From JAPOKJ01 sp031421635 (GTDB lineage: Bacteria > Pseudomonadota > Gammaproteobacteria > Burkholderiales > Burkholderiaceae_E), in the NCBI GenBank assembly GCA_031421635.1, contig JANOPA010000113.1, positions 1-64,000 on the forward strand: a DNA stretch of 64,000 bases, written 5' to 3'. A program made the translations under genes and the position numbers. The notes beneath the pieces are model-generated. The model was not told the origin of the DNA, searched no databases, and saw only the letters and a list, made by a program, of their open reading frames with translations. Below, piece after piece: positions 16,933 to 25,269 of the stretch (positions are counted from its first letter, which is position 1; each line of letters begins with the position of its first letter).

Positions 16933-17547
16933 CTAGCACCAGCGGACTAGCACCTCCACCAAATCACAATCGCCATAAGCTTGCACCTCGACGCCGGTGT
17001 CACTTGTAGCATCACCCACTAACGCATCGAGTGGGAGCAAGGTGACGGACCAGCCCTCTTCACTCAACCTACACTGGCCATGGACCAGCAACAAAAGCCT
17101 GACCTCGCCCGCCCGATTCGGAAACCAGGTAAGTTGGGAGGTATCGTGTAGTCGCCGCGTTGCCATCGTCACCTTCGGTACTCTTCCCCTGGTCATGACA
17201 TTGAGCGCCTTCATCGGTCCCTCATGAAGCAACATATGCAGTTCATCGCCGCCCGAGAAATAATGAGCAGGTGATGCTTCGTTAAGCTCAACAGGGCGGT
17301 CGGAATTGCTCACTCTAAACATGAGGGTGAGCCGTCCTGCGCTTATGGGCATGAACCAACGGCTCACTCCGGGGTACGACGAGAACGGGGCATCCTGCTG
17401 GAGATCGGCGATGCCGATCAGCCAGGTGGCCACTGGACTGCCTTTGTTTCCAACGCCAAGGTATTCACCCGTAAAAAGATCACGTCGAACACCGGCACCG
17501 TTTTTCCAGGGGACAACGGCTAACTCTGAATAGCGAATAACCCTCAT
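16933..17547 (-). CDS. HutD family protein
   Basis: Cupin-fold protein of the HutD/Ves family, found beside histidine-utilisation genes in many proteobacteria but of unknown biochemical role. The family N-terminus MRVIRYSELAVVPWKNGAG is complete, with the WKNG motif, then TWLIGIADLQQDAPFSSYPGVSRW and later LNVMTRG. I set the start at ATG 17547 because a perfect AGGAGGT lies 4-5 bases upstream, although the frame is open 23 codons further. 204 residues. Stop is TAG. No hut catabolic genes are in the window; the divergent neighbour is a broken DUF2848 gene, with 98 bp between the starts. Confidence 0.85.
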   Translation of the reverse strand: MRVIRYSELAVVPWKNGAGVRRDLFTGEYLGVGNKGSPVATWLIGIADLQQDAPFSSYPGVSRWFMPISAGRLTLMFRVSNSDRPVELNEASPAHYFSGGDELHMLLHEGPMKALNVMTRGRVPKVTMATRRLHDTSQLTWFPNRAGEVRLLLLVHGQCRLSEEGWSVTLLPLDALVGDATSDTGVEVQAYGDCDLVEVLVRWC

Positions 17548-17645
17548 GACACCTCCTGTATTGCTGCAGCCACAAGCATCGCAATGGCACGGGTCCAAAA
17601 TTTCGTAGGAAAACAATGCGACATCATTAATTAGTCGTTGTCCTC

Positions 17646-18208
17646 ATGCTTGAATTTTCCTGTCTAGGTTTGTCTGTAACGCATACTGTCCTGTTTCAAC
17701 CAAGCAACGTGGTCATTGCAGGTTGGACAGGCCGCAACAATGAGGCAGTGGAGCATCACATCGAAGAGCTAGCGGCTATCGGCGTGCCCAGACCCTCCAC
17801 CGCGCCGCTGTACTACCGGGTGGGGGTTGCTTGCTTGACACAAGCGCGATCCATTCAGGTGGTGGGTAACAACACCTCAGGAGAGGTCGAACCCGTGTTA
17901 TTCGCCACGGCGGACGACCTATGGTTAACCGTGGGATCGGACCATACTGATCGCTCCGCCGAAACCTATTCCGTGGCACCGTCGAAACAGCTTTGCCCGA
18001 AGGTGATTGCAAACCAAGCGTGGCGTATTAGTGAAATCAAGGACCATGCGGATCAGGTTCTGTTGCGCCCCTGATGAGCTGCGGCACAGTTGGGGCCATC
18101 AGTGGACTTAGACCAGCCAATCGCTTCATCATGCAGCTTTTTGATCCGGTGCTCAACCGTACCCTTGCACATGATTATGAGGTGGAAACCTTAGCTTTAG
18201 TGGCCTAG
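17646..18208 (+). pseudogene. DUF2848 family gene broken by an internal out-of-frame deletion
   Basis: The N-terminal 139 residues match DUF2848 proteins (fumarylacetoacetase-like fold, function unknown): VIAGWTGRNNEAVEHHIEEL, STAPLYYRVG, LTVGSDHTDRSAETYSV. The frame ends at TGA 18074 after LLRP. From 18074 another frame carries the family C-terminus, MSCGTVGAISGLRPANRF followed by DPVLNRTLAHDYEVETL, to TAG 18208. Compared with the usual length of about 220 residues roughly 40 are missing at the junction and the two parts are out of register. The product is probably non-functional. A 142-residue truncated protein could be made from ATG 17646. Confidence 0.8.
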
Positions 18209-18322
18209 ACGTACCCTAAGAAGCGCCTACCTGTAACTGTTACAAAACTCTTCTTGCCTCAGCCAAACTAAGGGTTTACACTTAAATTACTAGGAAAAAA
18301 CAACCTCATCTTAGGAGCGATC

Positions 18323-18475
18323 ATGAAAGTTTCCTTAGTGATGACGATATTTCTCATGCTTGTCGTGGGCTGGTTTGTCGTACAAAGCATCGTCTTGATC
18401 TTTCAAGAGTTTTACAAACACGATGACGACAGTTCAAACAACCTGCATTTGCCCACGACTCCTGACGGGTTCTGA
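18323..18475 (+). CDS. Small single-pass membrane protein (50 residues)
   Basis: Short ORF with a good ribosome site (AGGAG, 6 bases before ATG) coding 50 residues. Residues about 4-30 form one hydrophobic helix (VSLVMTIFLMLVVGWFVVQS), followed by an acidic, polar tail FYKHDDDSSNN and a short end PTTPDGF. It stands alone, 114 bp after the broken DUF2848 gene and 88 bp before the thioesterase. No family recognised. The ribosome site, length of open frame and membrane-protein composition make it more likely real than chance. Confidence 0.6.
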   Translation: MKVSLVMTIFLMLVVGWFVVQSIVLIFQEFYKHDDDSSNNLHLPTTPDGF

Positions 18476-18563
18476 GAGGTCTCCGTAACTAGTGTCGGGG
18501 TGTGGTTTATAGTGGCGCGTTAAGCCCGCAGGGGTTCGTTCGACCTAGGTTTCCACGCCACAC

Positions 18564-19046
18564 ATGCCTCTTCGAGAAAAAACAAGTTCAAATGGTGCCG
18601 TAATCGCGCCGGCTCTAGAAGCACAAGCGACCCGAAAGGTTAGCGTTGCAGACCTAAACAGGGTGCTTAGCCAAGCGAGTTTCTTAGAAGGCTTAGGGTT
18701 TGAAGCCATGACCAACGCTCATGGCGAGTGTGTCCTACATGTCCCCTATCTTCCTCGCAATGACCGCCCAGGAGGCGTCATCAATGGGATGACGATTATG
18801 GGTGCTGCCGATGTCGCAATGTGGCTCGCTATTCTTAGTGCGCGAGGAATCGACGAGCAATGGGTTACCGCAGACATGAAAACATCCTTCCTCAAAGCGG
18901 CGCGTAACGAGTCAATGACCTGTACTGCCAAGGTACTTAAATTAGGTAAACGGACCGCCTACGGAACCGTCGAAATTCATGGTTCTGATTCTGGCCTGTT
19001 AACCCATCATGTTCTCACCTTTGCCAAAGTCGAGAAGCGTCCCTGA
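18564..19046 (+). CDS. PaaI-type hotdog thioesterase family protein
   Basis: 160-residue single hotdog domain resembling PaaI/YbgC-like acyl-CoA thioesterases. The conserved helix region is PRNDRPGGVINGMTIMGAAD (about residues 68-87), with the catalytic-type GxIxGxxxxxxAD arrangement, followed by the sheet segments VTADMKTSFLKAA and TAYGTVEIHGSDSGLLTHH. Function: probably hydrolysis of an acyl-CoA; substrate unknown. Its stop overlaps the start of the next gene (TGATG), so the two are translationally coupled. The 5' untranslated stretch from about 18509 to 18560 holds a long-range inverted repeat (GTGGCG and CGCCAC) of unknown meaning. Confidence 0.8.
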   Translation: MPLREKTSSNGAVIAPALEAQATRKVSVADLNRVLSQASFLEGLGFEAMTNAHGECVLHVPYLPRNDRPGGVINGMTIMGAADVAMWLAILSARGIDEQWVTADMKTSFLKAARNESMTCTAKVLKLGKRTAYGTVEIHGSDSGLLTHHVLTFAKVEKRP

Positions 19047-19546
19047 TGGAGGAAACTTTTCTTTACCGCATCTCCGCGACTCGGCACGCCGTCGGTCTTG
19101 CGCTCTGTGCGGCCCTTGCGCTAGTCGTCTCCTACTTCGCGACGATAAATAAGGAAGGCCTGTACGGGTTTAAATCGATGAGTTTTTCAGCCTCCGAGGC
19201 TTCCTTGATTTTCTGGGCTGTAGCCGTGCTTTTTGCGGTTGGCGCCCTGTGCTGCACTATCATGCTGCGAAGAAGCATGGAAGGGCCGATTAACCTGACA
19301 CTTGGCCCGTCAAATTTAAGCGCACCAAGGGCCTCCATAAAGGGAACGATGTTGAGCATCCCTTATGTAGACATTAAAACCGTGACGCTACACAGTGTTC
19401 AAACCCAACAAATGCTCGTGGTGGAGTCCAATTTCGGCCAAGCTCGTGTCAGCTCACTTGGCTTTGCCAGTGAGCTTGAGTTTGAGAGGTTTTACAAAGG
19501 GCTAACCGCGAGGATCGGCACCAGCCAAAGAGCGATCCCTGCCTAG
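19046..19546 (+). CDS. Small membrane protein with C-terminal PH-like soluble domain
   Basis: 166 residues, two transmembrane helices in the first half (about 15-33, ALCAALALVVSYFA; and about 53-73, SLIFWAVAVLFAVGALCC) followed by a soluble beta-rich part with INLTLGPSNLSAPRASIKG and VDIKTVTLHSVQTQQMLVV, which resembles the bacterial PH-type domains of membrane proteins. I infer this fold from pattern only; no function is known. Start ATG 19046 overlaps the thioesterase stop, so both are made together. Its TAG stop overlaps by 4 bp the TAG stop of the diguanylate cyclase gene on the other strand. Confidence 0.65.
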   Translation: MEETFLYRISATRHAVGLALCAALALVVSYFATINKEGLYGFKSMSFSASEASLIFWAVAVLFAVGALCCTIMLRRSMEGPINLTLGPSNLSAPRASIKGTMLSIPYVDIKTVTLHSVQTQQMLVVESNFGQARVSSLGFASELEFERFYKGLTARIGTSQRAIPA

Positions 19547-21288
19547 GCAGCCGTTGCGAGTTCTCGTAGGCGACGTTTGCGCTCATACATATCTTCGTCG
19601 GCTGTTTGTAACAACTCCTGCGTATTGGTGCCACCTTGAGGGTACATCGCCAAGCCCACAGCTCCGCTGGTGACCAGCTTATTGGAGACGAATCTCGATT
19701 CCATTGACTCTAACGGCCTCTGAAGAGTGGCTTCCACATGCTTGCGAATTTCCTCGGCTTTCTCGAAGGAAGGGACGTCGTTCAGCAATAGCACAAACTC
19801 ATCGCCCGCGTAACGCGCGGCAAGGTCAGTTTCGCGAATTGCGGAACGTAGACGTTTGGCTATTTCCATCAAAACCTGATCGCCCGCTTCATGGCCAAGG
19901 CGGTCATTAATCGCTTTAAAATTATTGATATCAATAAATAGTACGGCAAAGGGCTTTGCATCCTTGGCCCGGCGCCCCGCACTAATTCTGGCATCAAAGC
20001 TACGAATTATCATGTCTCGATTGACTAAACCAGTGAGCTGATCAGTTCGCAAACGAAGCTGCATTTGGCGGAAGGCACTTGCAAGTGCACCGATCTCATC
20101 CTTACGATTTACATCAAGGGGGACCTCAAGCTGGCCCCCTCCCACTTCATGAACGGCCTTGGTCAAACGCCGAAGATCACGCCCCACCCACTCTAGGACG
20201 CTGAGACCGATCATCACTGCCACTAAAGCACCAAAGAGCCCGACGATCACCGAGCGCATGATATTGCTATTGACACCTTCAATGAAGTCCCCTTGCGGTG
20301 CCGCGACCGCGACAATCCAATTTAAGCGACCCAAATCGCTCACTCGGTCAAAAGCGAGTTCTATCGTCTCTCCGCCGATTGAGGTAAAGCGCTGGTTCCT
20401 TGCAGTTTCCAGCTTGAAGCCCGAGGCAAGAAGCTTTTGAATTTCCAGAAAGGCCTCGCGCTGCAAAGGGTCTTTGAGGTCAGCAACCGAGATGCGAGCA
20501 CTTTGACCATCTGACAATTTCGAGACATTAGCGCTTCGAGACGAAGCAATCAAATTTCCGTCGTGCTCAAAGACGAATGCAACGCCGTGCTCACTCACTG
20601 AAAGATTCTTAATAAACTCATTAAGCTTTCTCATTGAAAGGTCGGCAGCCACAACACCTTGTAAAACCCCCTGAGCATCAAGTACACGACGTGCGCGGGT
20701 AACCACAAGCTCCAAGCTTCGGAAGTCGAGGTAAACGTCCGTCCAGACATGATTGTCGGTCGCCTGAGCGGCCAAATACCAAGGCCTTAAACGAGGATCG
20801 TACTTTTTAACCTCGACCTGACCCGCATCGGCAATCCCGTGCATCCCCTTCACTTGGGCGATAGTTCGATGCTCGTTTGGTTTGATCTTGTAACGCAGCT
20901 CAGCATCGCTTTCCGAATGGCGCATCAGGCCAAAGAACTGACCATGACGGTTACCGAAGTAGACCTAGTTACTAGGATCACGGTGGATTGAAGTGGCAGT
21001 CCAAAACCGGGTGCGCAAGTTCTCAAGATCGGCTTCAATCATGTCCGGAGCAGGCATACCTTTTGGAGAGGCGACTTCAATGACCGCTGCAGACCCCAAG
21101 ATGTGGTGATCTACGGCCTGACCAATGCGACCTACTTTGTCTAACAGCAAATGATCGCTGACGGTTTGAACCGCATGACTACCGGTACGATAGGACAAGG
21201 CGGCTATGAGCAGAGTCACCGCCAACACAAGGGCAAGAAACGGCAAGGTCAACCATTGCCTAAGCGAAAGATAGGAGAAAATTTTCAT
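19543..21288 (-). pseudogene. Cache-HAMP-GGDEF diguanylate cyclase interrupted by an in-frame TAG
   Basis: Membrane receptor that would make cyclic di-GMP. Start ATG 21288 gives MKIFSYLSLRQWLTLPF with a first transmembrane helix; the periplasmic dCache-like domain then runs to TAG 20965-20967 (residue 108) and continues in the same frame with VYFGNRHGQFFGLMRHSES, so one nonsense change splits the gene. After it come a second helix (about 20250), HAMP, and a GGDEF domain with AGDEF active site (ARYAGDEFVLLL) and an intact inhibitory site RETD five residues before it. Total 581 codons. ATG 20925 could start the 460-residue C-terminal part, which lacks the first helix. Stop codon is TAG. Confidence 0.88.
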
Positions 21289-21594
21289 GATTCAGGTGCA
21301 AATTTTATCGGGACACGGGAGCAATACGCTTGTGTTGTCAGACCAGGGGCACAGTGGACCGATAGAATCGTGATATCCGTGGATAGACGGCTTGGGCAAG
21401 TGTTGTAAGGTATGGCTGTTTACGTTAGTTCACGATCGGCCCCACGTCTGATCTCACTTTTCGGCCTCATTTAACGCTGATTTATCATATGACTTCTGAT
21501 TTCATTGCTAGCATCTCCGAACTTCCTTTAGGATAAACCTCTGAGCTCACCATCGACCCAATTCAACCAAGCCCATCAGGTTCTTCAGCGCCAG

Positions 21595-22722
21595 GTGGAA
21601 CAGAATTTATTACCCGGCGTTTCATCCCTGGTCTTGAAGGGCGGTGAAATTATCGACAGCTTTTGCATAGGTATGGCGGATATCGAGCTCGGCCAAAAAT
21701 TGCGCGCCGACCACATTCATCGCGCCTTTTCAAATACAAAATTAGTAACGACCACCCTCACTCTTTTGCTCCATGATCAAGGTCACTTTGCACTCAATGA
21801 CCCGATCAAGAAATGGATACCAGAGTTTGCCGAGGTCAGGGTGTTGCGTGCTGGCGCAGGAGCTATTACCGATACAGAGCCCCTACAAAAGGACATTACG
21901 ATTCGCCACCTGCTGAGTCATCAAGCAGGCTTGAGCCATGGAGTGTTCGATCCGGGCACACTGATTTATAGCGCCTACCATGCCTCGGGAGTTCGCAAGG
22001 CCGACACGACACTGGCTGAGATGGTTCCAAAACTAGCCTCTCTGCCTTTACTTTTTCAACCCGGCCACGGCTGGGAGTACTCGATGGCTACCGATGTGTT
22101 GGCCCGGCTGATCGAGATCGTCACGGGCCAAAGTTTTGCTGATGCACTTCGTGCACGGATCTTCGAGCCGTTGCAAATGGTGGACACCGCCCACTTACTA
22201 CGCGCCGATCAGGTGTCGCGTTTAACCACTCTGTATCGTGGACTAGACGATACCCAGCCCAATTTGTCCGGCCTCAACCGCCTTGAAAATGTGCCTTGGC
22301 CCAACGCATTCTTTGCACCGGTGCCGCGTCAAGCGGGCACGAGTGGGTTGATTACAACTCAGGCCGACATGGCGCAGTTGTTAATCCACATCACTGGCGG
22401 AAAACTTCTAAAAGCTGCGACACTTTCGGAAATGTTGAAAGATCAGCTTGCCCCCGAACACTGCGTTCATTTCTATCATACCGGCGCAATGCCGAGCTTC
22501 GGCTTTGGTCTGGGCGGTGCCGTCACTCGGACAAGTTCCGCCCTACAGCCTAATTCACCTATCGGCGAGTTTCAGTGGGGCGGCTTAGCCGGAACACACT
22601 GGTCGATAGCACCAACTACAGGGGTTGTGAACGTGTTAATGACACAGCGTCACATGGGCTTTTGGAACCCGTTTTGGTTTGAGTACAAGGCGCAGGTTTA
22701 TCAGGCCTTGAACCCTCAGTGA
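21595..22722 (+). CDS. Serine hydrolase, beta-lactamase class C/EstB-like
   Basis: Penicillin-binding-protein-fold esterase or peptidase. Catalytic Ser-x-x-Lys is SNTK in HRAFSNTKLVTTT (about residue 48), the Tyr motif is in GWEYSMATDVLARLIE, and the late LAGTHWSIAP region takes the place of the KTG box (HxG-like, as in EstB esterases). 375 residues from GTG 21595. Upstream the same frame is protein-like back to CTG 21541 (QFNQAHQVLQRQVEQ), where AGGA stands 7 bases ahead, so the real N-terminus is probably there. It is cytoplasmic by lack of a signal peptide. Nothing else is seen between 21289 and 21540. Confidence 0.82.
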   Translation: MEQNLLPGVSSLVLKGGEIIDSFCIGMADIELGQKLRADHIHRAFSNTKLVTTTLTLLLHDQGHFALNDPIKKWIPEFAEVRVLRAGAGAITDTEPLQKDITIRHLLSHQAGLSHGVFDPGTLIYSAYHASGVRKADTTLAEMVPKLASLPLLFQPGHGWEYSMATDVLARLIEIVTGQSFADALRARIFEPLQMVDTAHLLRADQVSRLTTLYRGLDDTQPNLSGLNRLENVPWPNAFFAPVPRQAGTSGLITTQADMAQLLIHITGGKLLKAATLSEMLKDQLAPEHCVHFYHTGAMPSFGFGLGGAVTRTSSALQPNSPIGEFQWGGLAGTHWSIAPTTGVVNVLMTQRHMGFWNPFWFEYKAQVYQALNPQ

Positions 22723-22755
22723 TTTGGACCAGCAGGCGTCGACACGGCCGGAGAT

Positions 22756-23673
22756 TCAACGATCACGCATTAGCGTGCTCTTTCCAAACAGACTTTCAAT
22801 AAGGTCTACCGCAAGGACCGCCGTTTTGTTCCGAACATCTAGCGCGGGATTCAGCTCCATGACATCCAGGCTAGCAAGTCGGCCAGTGTCGGCGATCATT
22901 TCCATACACAATTGGGCTTCACGATAAGTTGGGCCGCCAGGAACGGTGGTGGCCACTCCGGGCGCAATGTCGGGATCGAGAAAATCGACGTCAAAGCTGA
23001 GGTGTAAATGTGTAGTGTCGTCGAGCCCGGTCAATGCCAATTCCATCGCACGGCGCATACCCATTTCATCGATGAAACGCATATCGAAGACCTCCAAGCC
23101 CACTTCATGCACTAAGCGCTTTTCGGCATGGTCAACACTGCGAATACCAATTTGACGAATAGCCTTCGGGTCGATAGCCGGAACCACACCGCTAATGTCG
23201 ATCAAGGCCGCGGGACCGTAACCGCATAAACAGGCTACCGGCATGCCATGGATATTGCCGCTAGGAGTGAGCGTATCGGTGTTGAAGTCAGCATGCGCGT
23301 CCAGCCATAACACTCGCAAAGTCCTGCCAGTCTCCCGACAATGGCGTGCGACGGCGCTGACACTGCCAATGCCTAAGCAATGGTCGCCCCCTATCAGAAT
23401 CGGAAGTTGGCCACGTTGCAACTCAGCATAGATCGCATCGTGGACGGTCCGGTTCCAAGTGACCACTTCATCCAAGTGCCGATACCCCTCAACGGGCGCT
23501 AACCAGGGGTTGGCGGGACCGCTTAGGTTGCCGAGATCTTCAACCACCAAGCCGTAGTTTCCCAGGGCTGAGTGGATGCCTGCGACACGCAAAGCTTCCG
23601 GCCCCATGCTCGCGCCGCGCTCACCTGCGCCAATATCAGTGGGTGCGCCAATAAGGCTAATGCGTTTCTGCAC
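22756..23673 (-). CDS. rocF: Arginase
   Basis: Binuclear manganese ureohydrolase that splits arginine into ornithine and urea. All metal motifs are present: GGDHCLGIGS, WLDAHADFN, and SFDVDFLDPDIAPG; the SGNIHGMP and VMELNP segments are those of arginase rather than agmatinase. 305 residues, full length, start ATG with no conflict. It ends 33 bp from the convergent serine hydrolase. The urea produced may be used or exported; a urea uptake system (urtABCDE) is coded 20 kb away, but no urease is in the window. Confidence 0.93.
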   Translation of the reverse strand: MQKRISLIGAPTDIGAGERGASMGPEALRVAGIHSALGNYGLVVEDLGNLSGPANPWLAPVEGYRHLDEVVTWNRTVHDAIYAELQRGQLPILIGGDHCLGIGSVSAVARHCRETGRTLRVLWLDAHADFNTDTLTPSGNIHGMPVACLCGYGPAALIDISGVVPAIDPKAIRQIGIRSVDHAEKRLVHEVGLEVFDMRFIDEMGMRRAMELALTGLDDTTHLHLSFDVDFLDPDIAPGVATTVPGGPTYREAQLCMEMIADTGRLASLDVMELNPALDVRNKTAVLAVDLIESLFGKSTLMRDR

Positions 23674-23744
23674 GACTTAATCCTTTCAAAGCCGCATAAG
23701 CGAGCAGCTTCATTGGACCCCAGCACCAGCGAGGAGAACGTCGC

Positions 23745-24338
23745 TCACGCTCGAACTGGACCTTTTTCCAAGGGAGCCTTATAAACTGAATTCTTTGGTG
23801 AGGCCATAAAGCGCCTTAACATCGGGGCGAAAGTGTTTATGGGTTCCATGGGACAGGCGGGATCGAAGGCGGGGTTGTCGAAAAGCTCGACGAACTCATT
23901 GGTGCGCTCGTAATGCTCATGGCCTTTAAACATATCGCGCATATTTCGATCCAACCCAATATGGTGGAAGAAGTTATAGCCTTGGAAGATGCCGTGGTTT
24001 TGCACCATCCATAGGTTCGCATCATTGGTAAAGGGTTTAAGAATTGCCGCGGCAATATCAGGGTGATTGTACGAACCCAATGTGTCACCAATGTCATGCA
24101 ACAAAGCGCACACGACGTACTCTTCCTCTCGCCCGGCCCTTAGTGCCAAGGTAGCAGACATCAAGCTATGACTGTAACGATCAACCGGAAATCCTCCGTA
24201 GTCACCTTCCAAAATCCTGAGATGCTCCATGATTCGGTCAGGCAAGCTCTTGGCCATTTTCATGGCTTCCGGCACGATGAGCTCCCAATCTTTTTGGGTG
24301 CAATTCTCCATGCGGGTAAACGTGGCACGAGCGTTCAT
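23745..24338 (-). CDS. HD-domain phosphohydrolase family protein
   Basis: 197-residue HD-superfamily protein. The metal-binding motif is seen in ALLHDIGDTLGSYNHPDIAA (His-Asp pair about residue 80), with a further His in NHGIFQGYNFFHHIG; the first conserved His may be in YSHSLMSATLALRAGREEEYV. Such proteins hydrolyse phosphate esters, for example phosphonates (PhnZ-like) or nucleotides; PhnZ-like oxygenases use the same fold, and I cannot tell the two apart here. Lies 71 bp downstream of (after) the arginase start on the same strand order, possibly co-transcribed with it. Confidence 0.8.
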   Translation of the reverse strand: MNARATFTRMENCTQKDWELIVPEAMKMAKSLPDRIMEHLRILEGDYGGFPVDRYSHSLMSATLALRAGREEEYVVCALLHDIGDTLGSYNHPDIAAAILKPFTNDANLWMVQNHGIFQGYNFFHHIGLDRNMRDMFKGHEHYERTNEFVELFDNPAFDPACPMEPINTFAPMLRRFMASPKNSVYKAPLEKGPVRA

Positions 24339-24423
24339 GGCAAAATCTCCTCAAGGCAGCCTGGATACAGATCAGTAGACAATCTAGCACGGTTCAAGCG
24401 GTGTAGTTAGTAACCCATTCAAT

Positions 24424-24657
24424 TCAGGTCTGAAGGTAAAGGCTCTCAAGCTTTTGCCGGGCCCAGTCCGACTTGCGCAGGAACTTTAAGCTCGATTTAA
24501 TGCTGGGATCATTGACAAAGCAGTTAATGGGGAGGCGCTTCGCTAAGCCATCCCAGCCATAGTGCTCCACTAACGTGAGAAGCATGGTCTCAAGAGTCAC
24601 ACCATGAAGTGGATTATTGGCTTGCGGCCGCGGTGGAGGGCTTTGTGGGGATGGCAT
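24424..24657 (-). CDS. VF530 (DUF2132) family small DNA-binding-like protein
   Basis: 77-residue protein. After a Pro-rich leader (PSPQSPPPRPQANNP) it has the complete VF530 signature: LHGVTLETMLLTLVEHYGWD, LAKRLPINCFVNDPSIKSSL, KFLRKSDWARQKLE. The family is small, alpha-helical and proposed to bind DNA, without a settled role. ATG start, normal length. It sits 28 bp upstream of the Gdt1-like transporter gene on the same strand. Confidence 0.88.
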   Translation of the reverse strand: MPSPQSPPPRPQANNPLHGVTLETMLLTLVEHYGWDGLAKRLPINCFVNDPSIKSSLKFLRKSDWARQKLESLYLQT

Positions 24658-24685
24658 TGTAGGCGAATGATCTCAGAAAACCGGT

Positions 24686-25261
24686 TCAGAAGCCTAGCCG
24701 ACTGCCCGCCCCAAGAAGAGTCGCAAGCCCAAGGATCGCGAAGATGATAGCGGCCAAGGCGTGAACCAAGCGTACCGGCAAGCGATGGGCGAGCTTGTCG
24801 CCCAGTAGCACGGCTGGCACATTGGCGACCATCATGCCGAGGGTGGTGCCCGCAACGACAGAGAAAAAATCATGGTATTGAGCGGCTAGCGCGACCGTTG
24901 CGATTTGCGTTTTATCGCCCATCTCGGCAAAAAAGAACGCCACCAGGGTGGTGCCGAAAGCACCGTATCGTGCCAATTTAGCATCACCTTCGTCGAATTT
25001 GTCGGGCACCAAGATCCAGGCGGCCATCGCTAGAAAAGACAGGCCCAAGATCCATCGCAAAATACCGGGTCCCATGTAGGTAGTGACCCAGGCACCTACT
25101 GCACCGGCTAAGCCGTGATTGGCTAGGGTTGCCAGCAAAATTCCGAGAATGATCGGCCAAGGTTTCCTAAATTTTGCAGCAAGTATGAAGGCCAGCAGTT
25201 GGGTTTTGTCGCCAATCTCCGCTAAAGCCACAATACCCGTCGAAATGAGAAAGGCCTCCAA
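24686..25261 (-). CDS. Gdt1/TMEM165 family (UPF0016) cation exporter
   Basis: Six-helix membrane transporter made of two repeats, each with the hallmark E-x-G-D-K-T motif: ALAEIGDKTQLLAF in the first and FFAEMGDKTQIATVAL in the second. Bacterial members (MneA type) export manganese. 191 residues, normal size. It follows the CDF transporter by 8 bp, so the two metal exporters are co-transcribed. No manganese riboswitch is visible in front of this pair, unlike the terC gene at 31.1 kb. Confidence 0.9.
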   Translation of the reverse strand: MEAFLISTGIVALAEIGDKTQLLAFILAAKFRKPWPIILGILLATLANHGLAGAVGAWVTTYMGPGILRWILGLSFLAMAAWILVPDKFDEGDAKLARYGAFGTTLVAFFFAEMGDKTQIATVALAAQYHDFFSVVAGTTLGMMVANVPAVLLGDKLAHRLPVRLVHALAAIIFAILGLATLLGAGSRLGF

Positions 25262-25269
25262 TAGAAATC

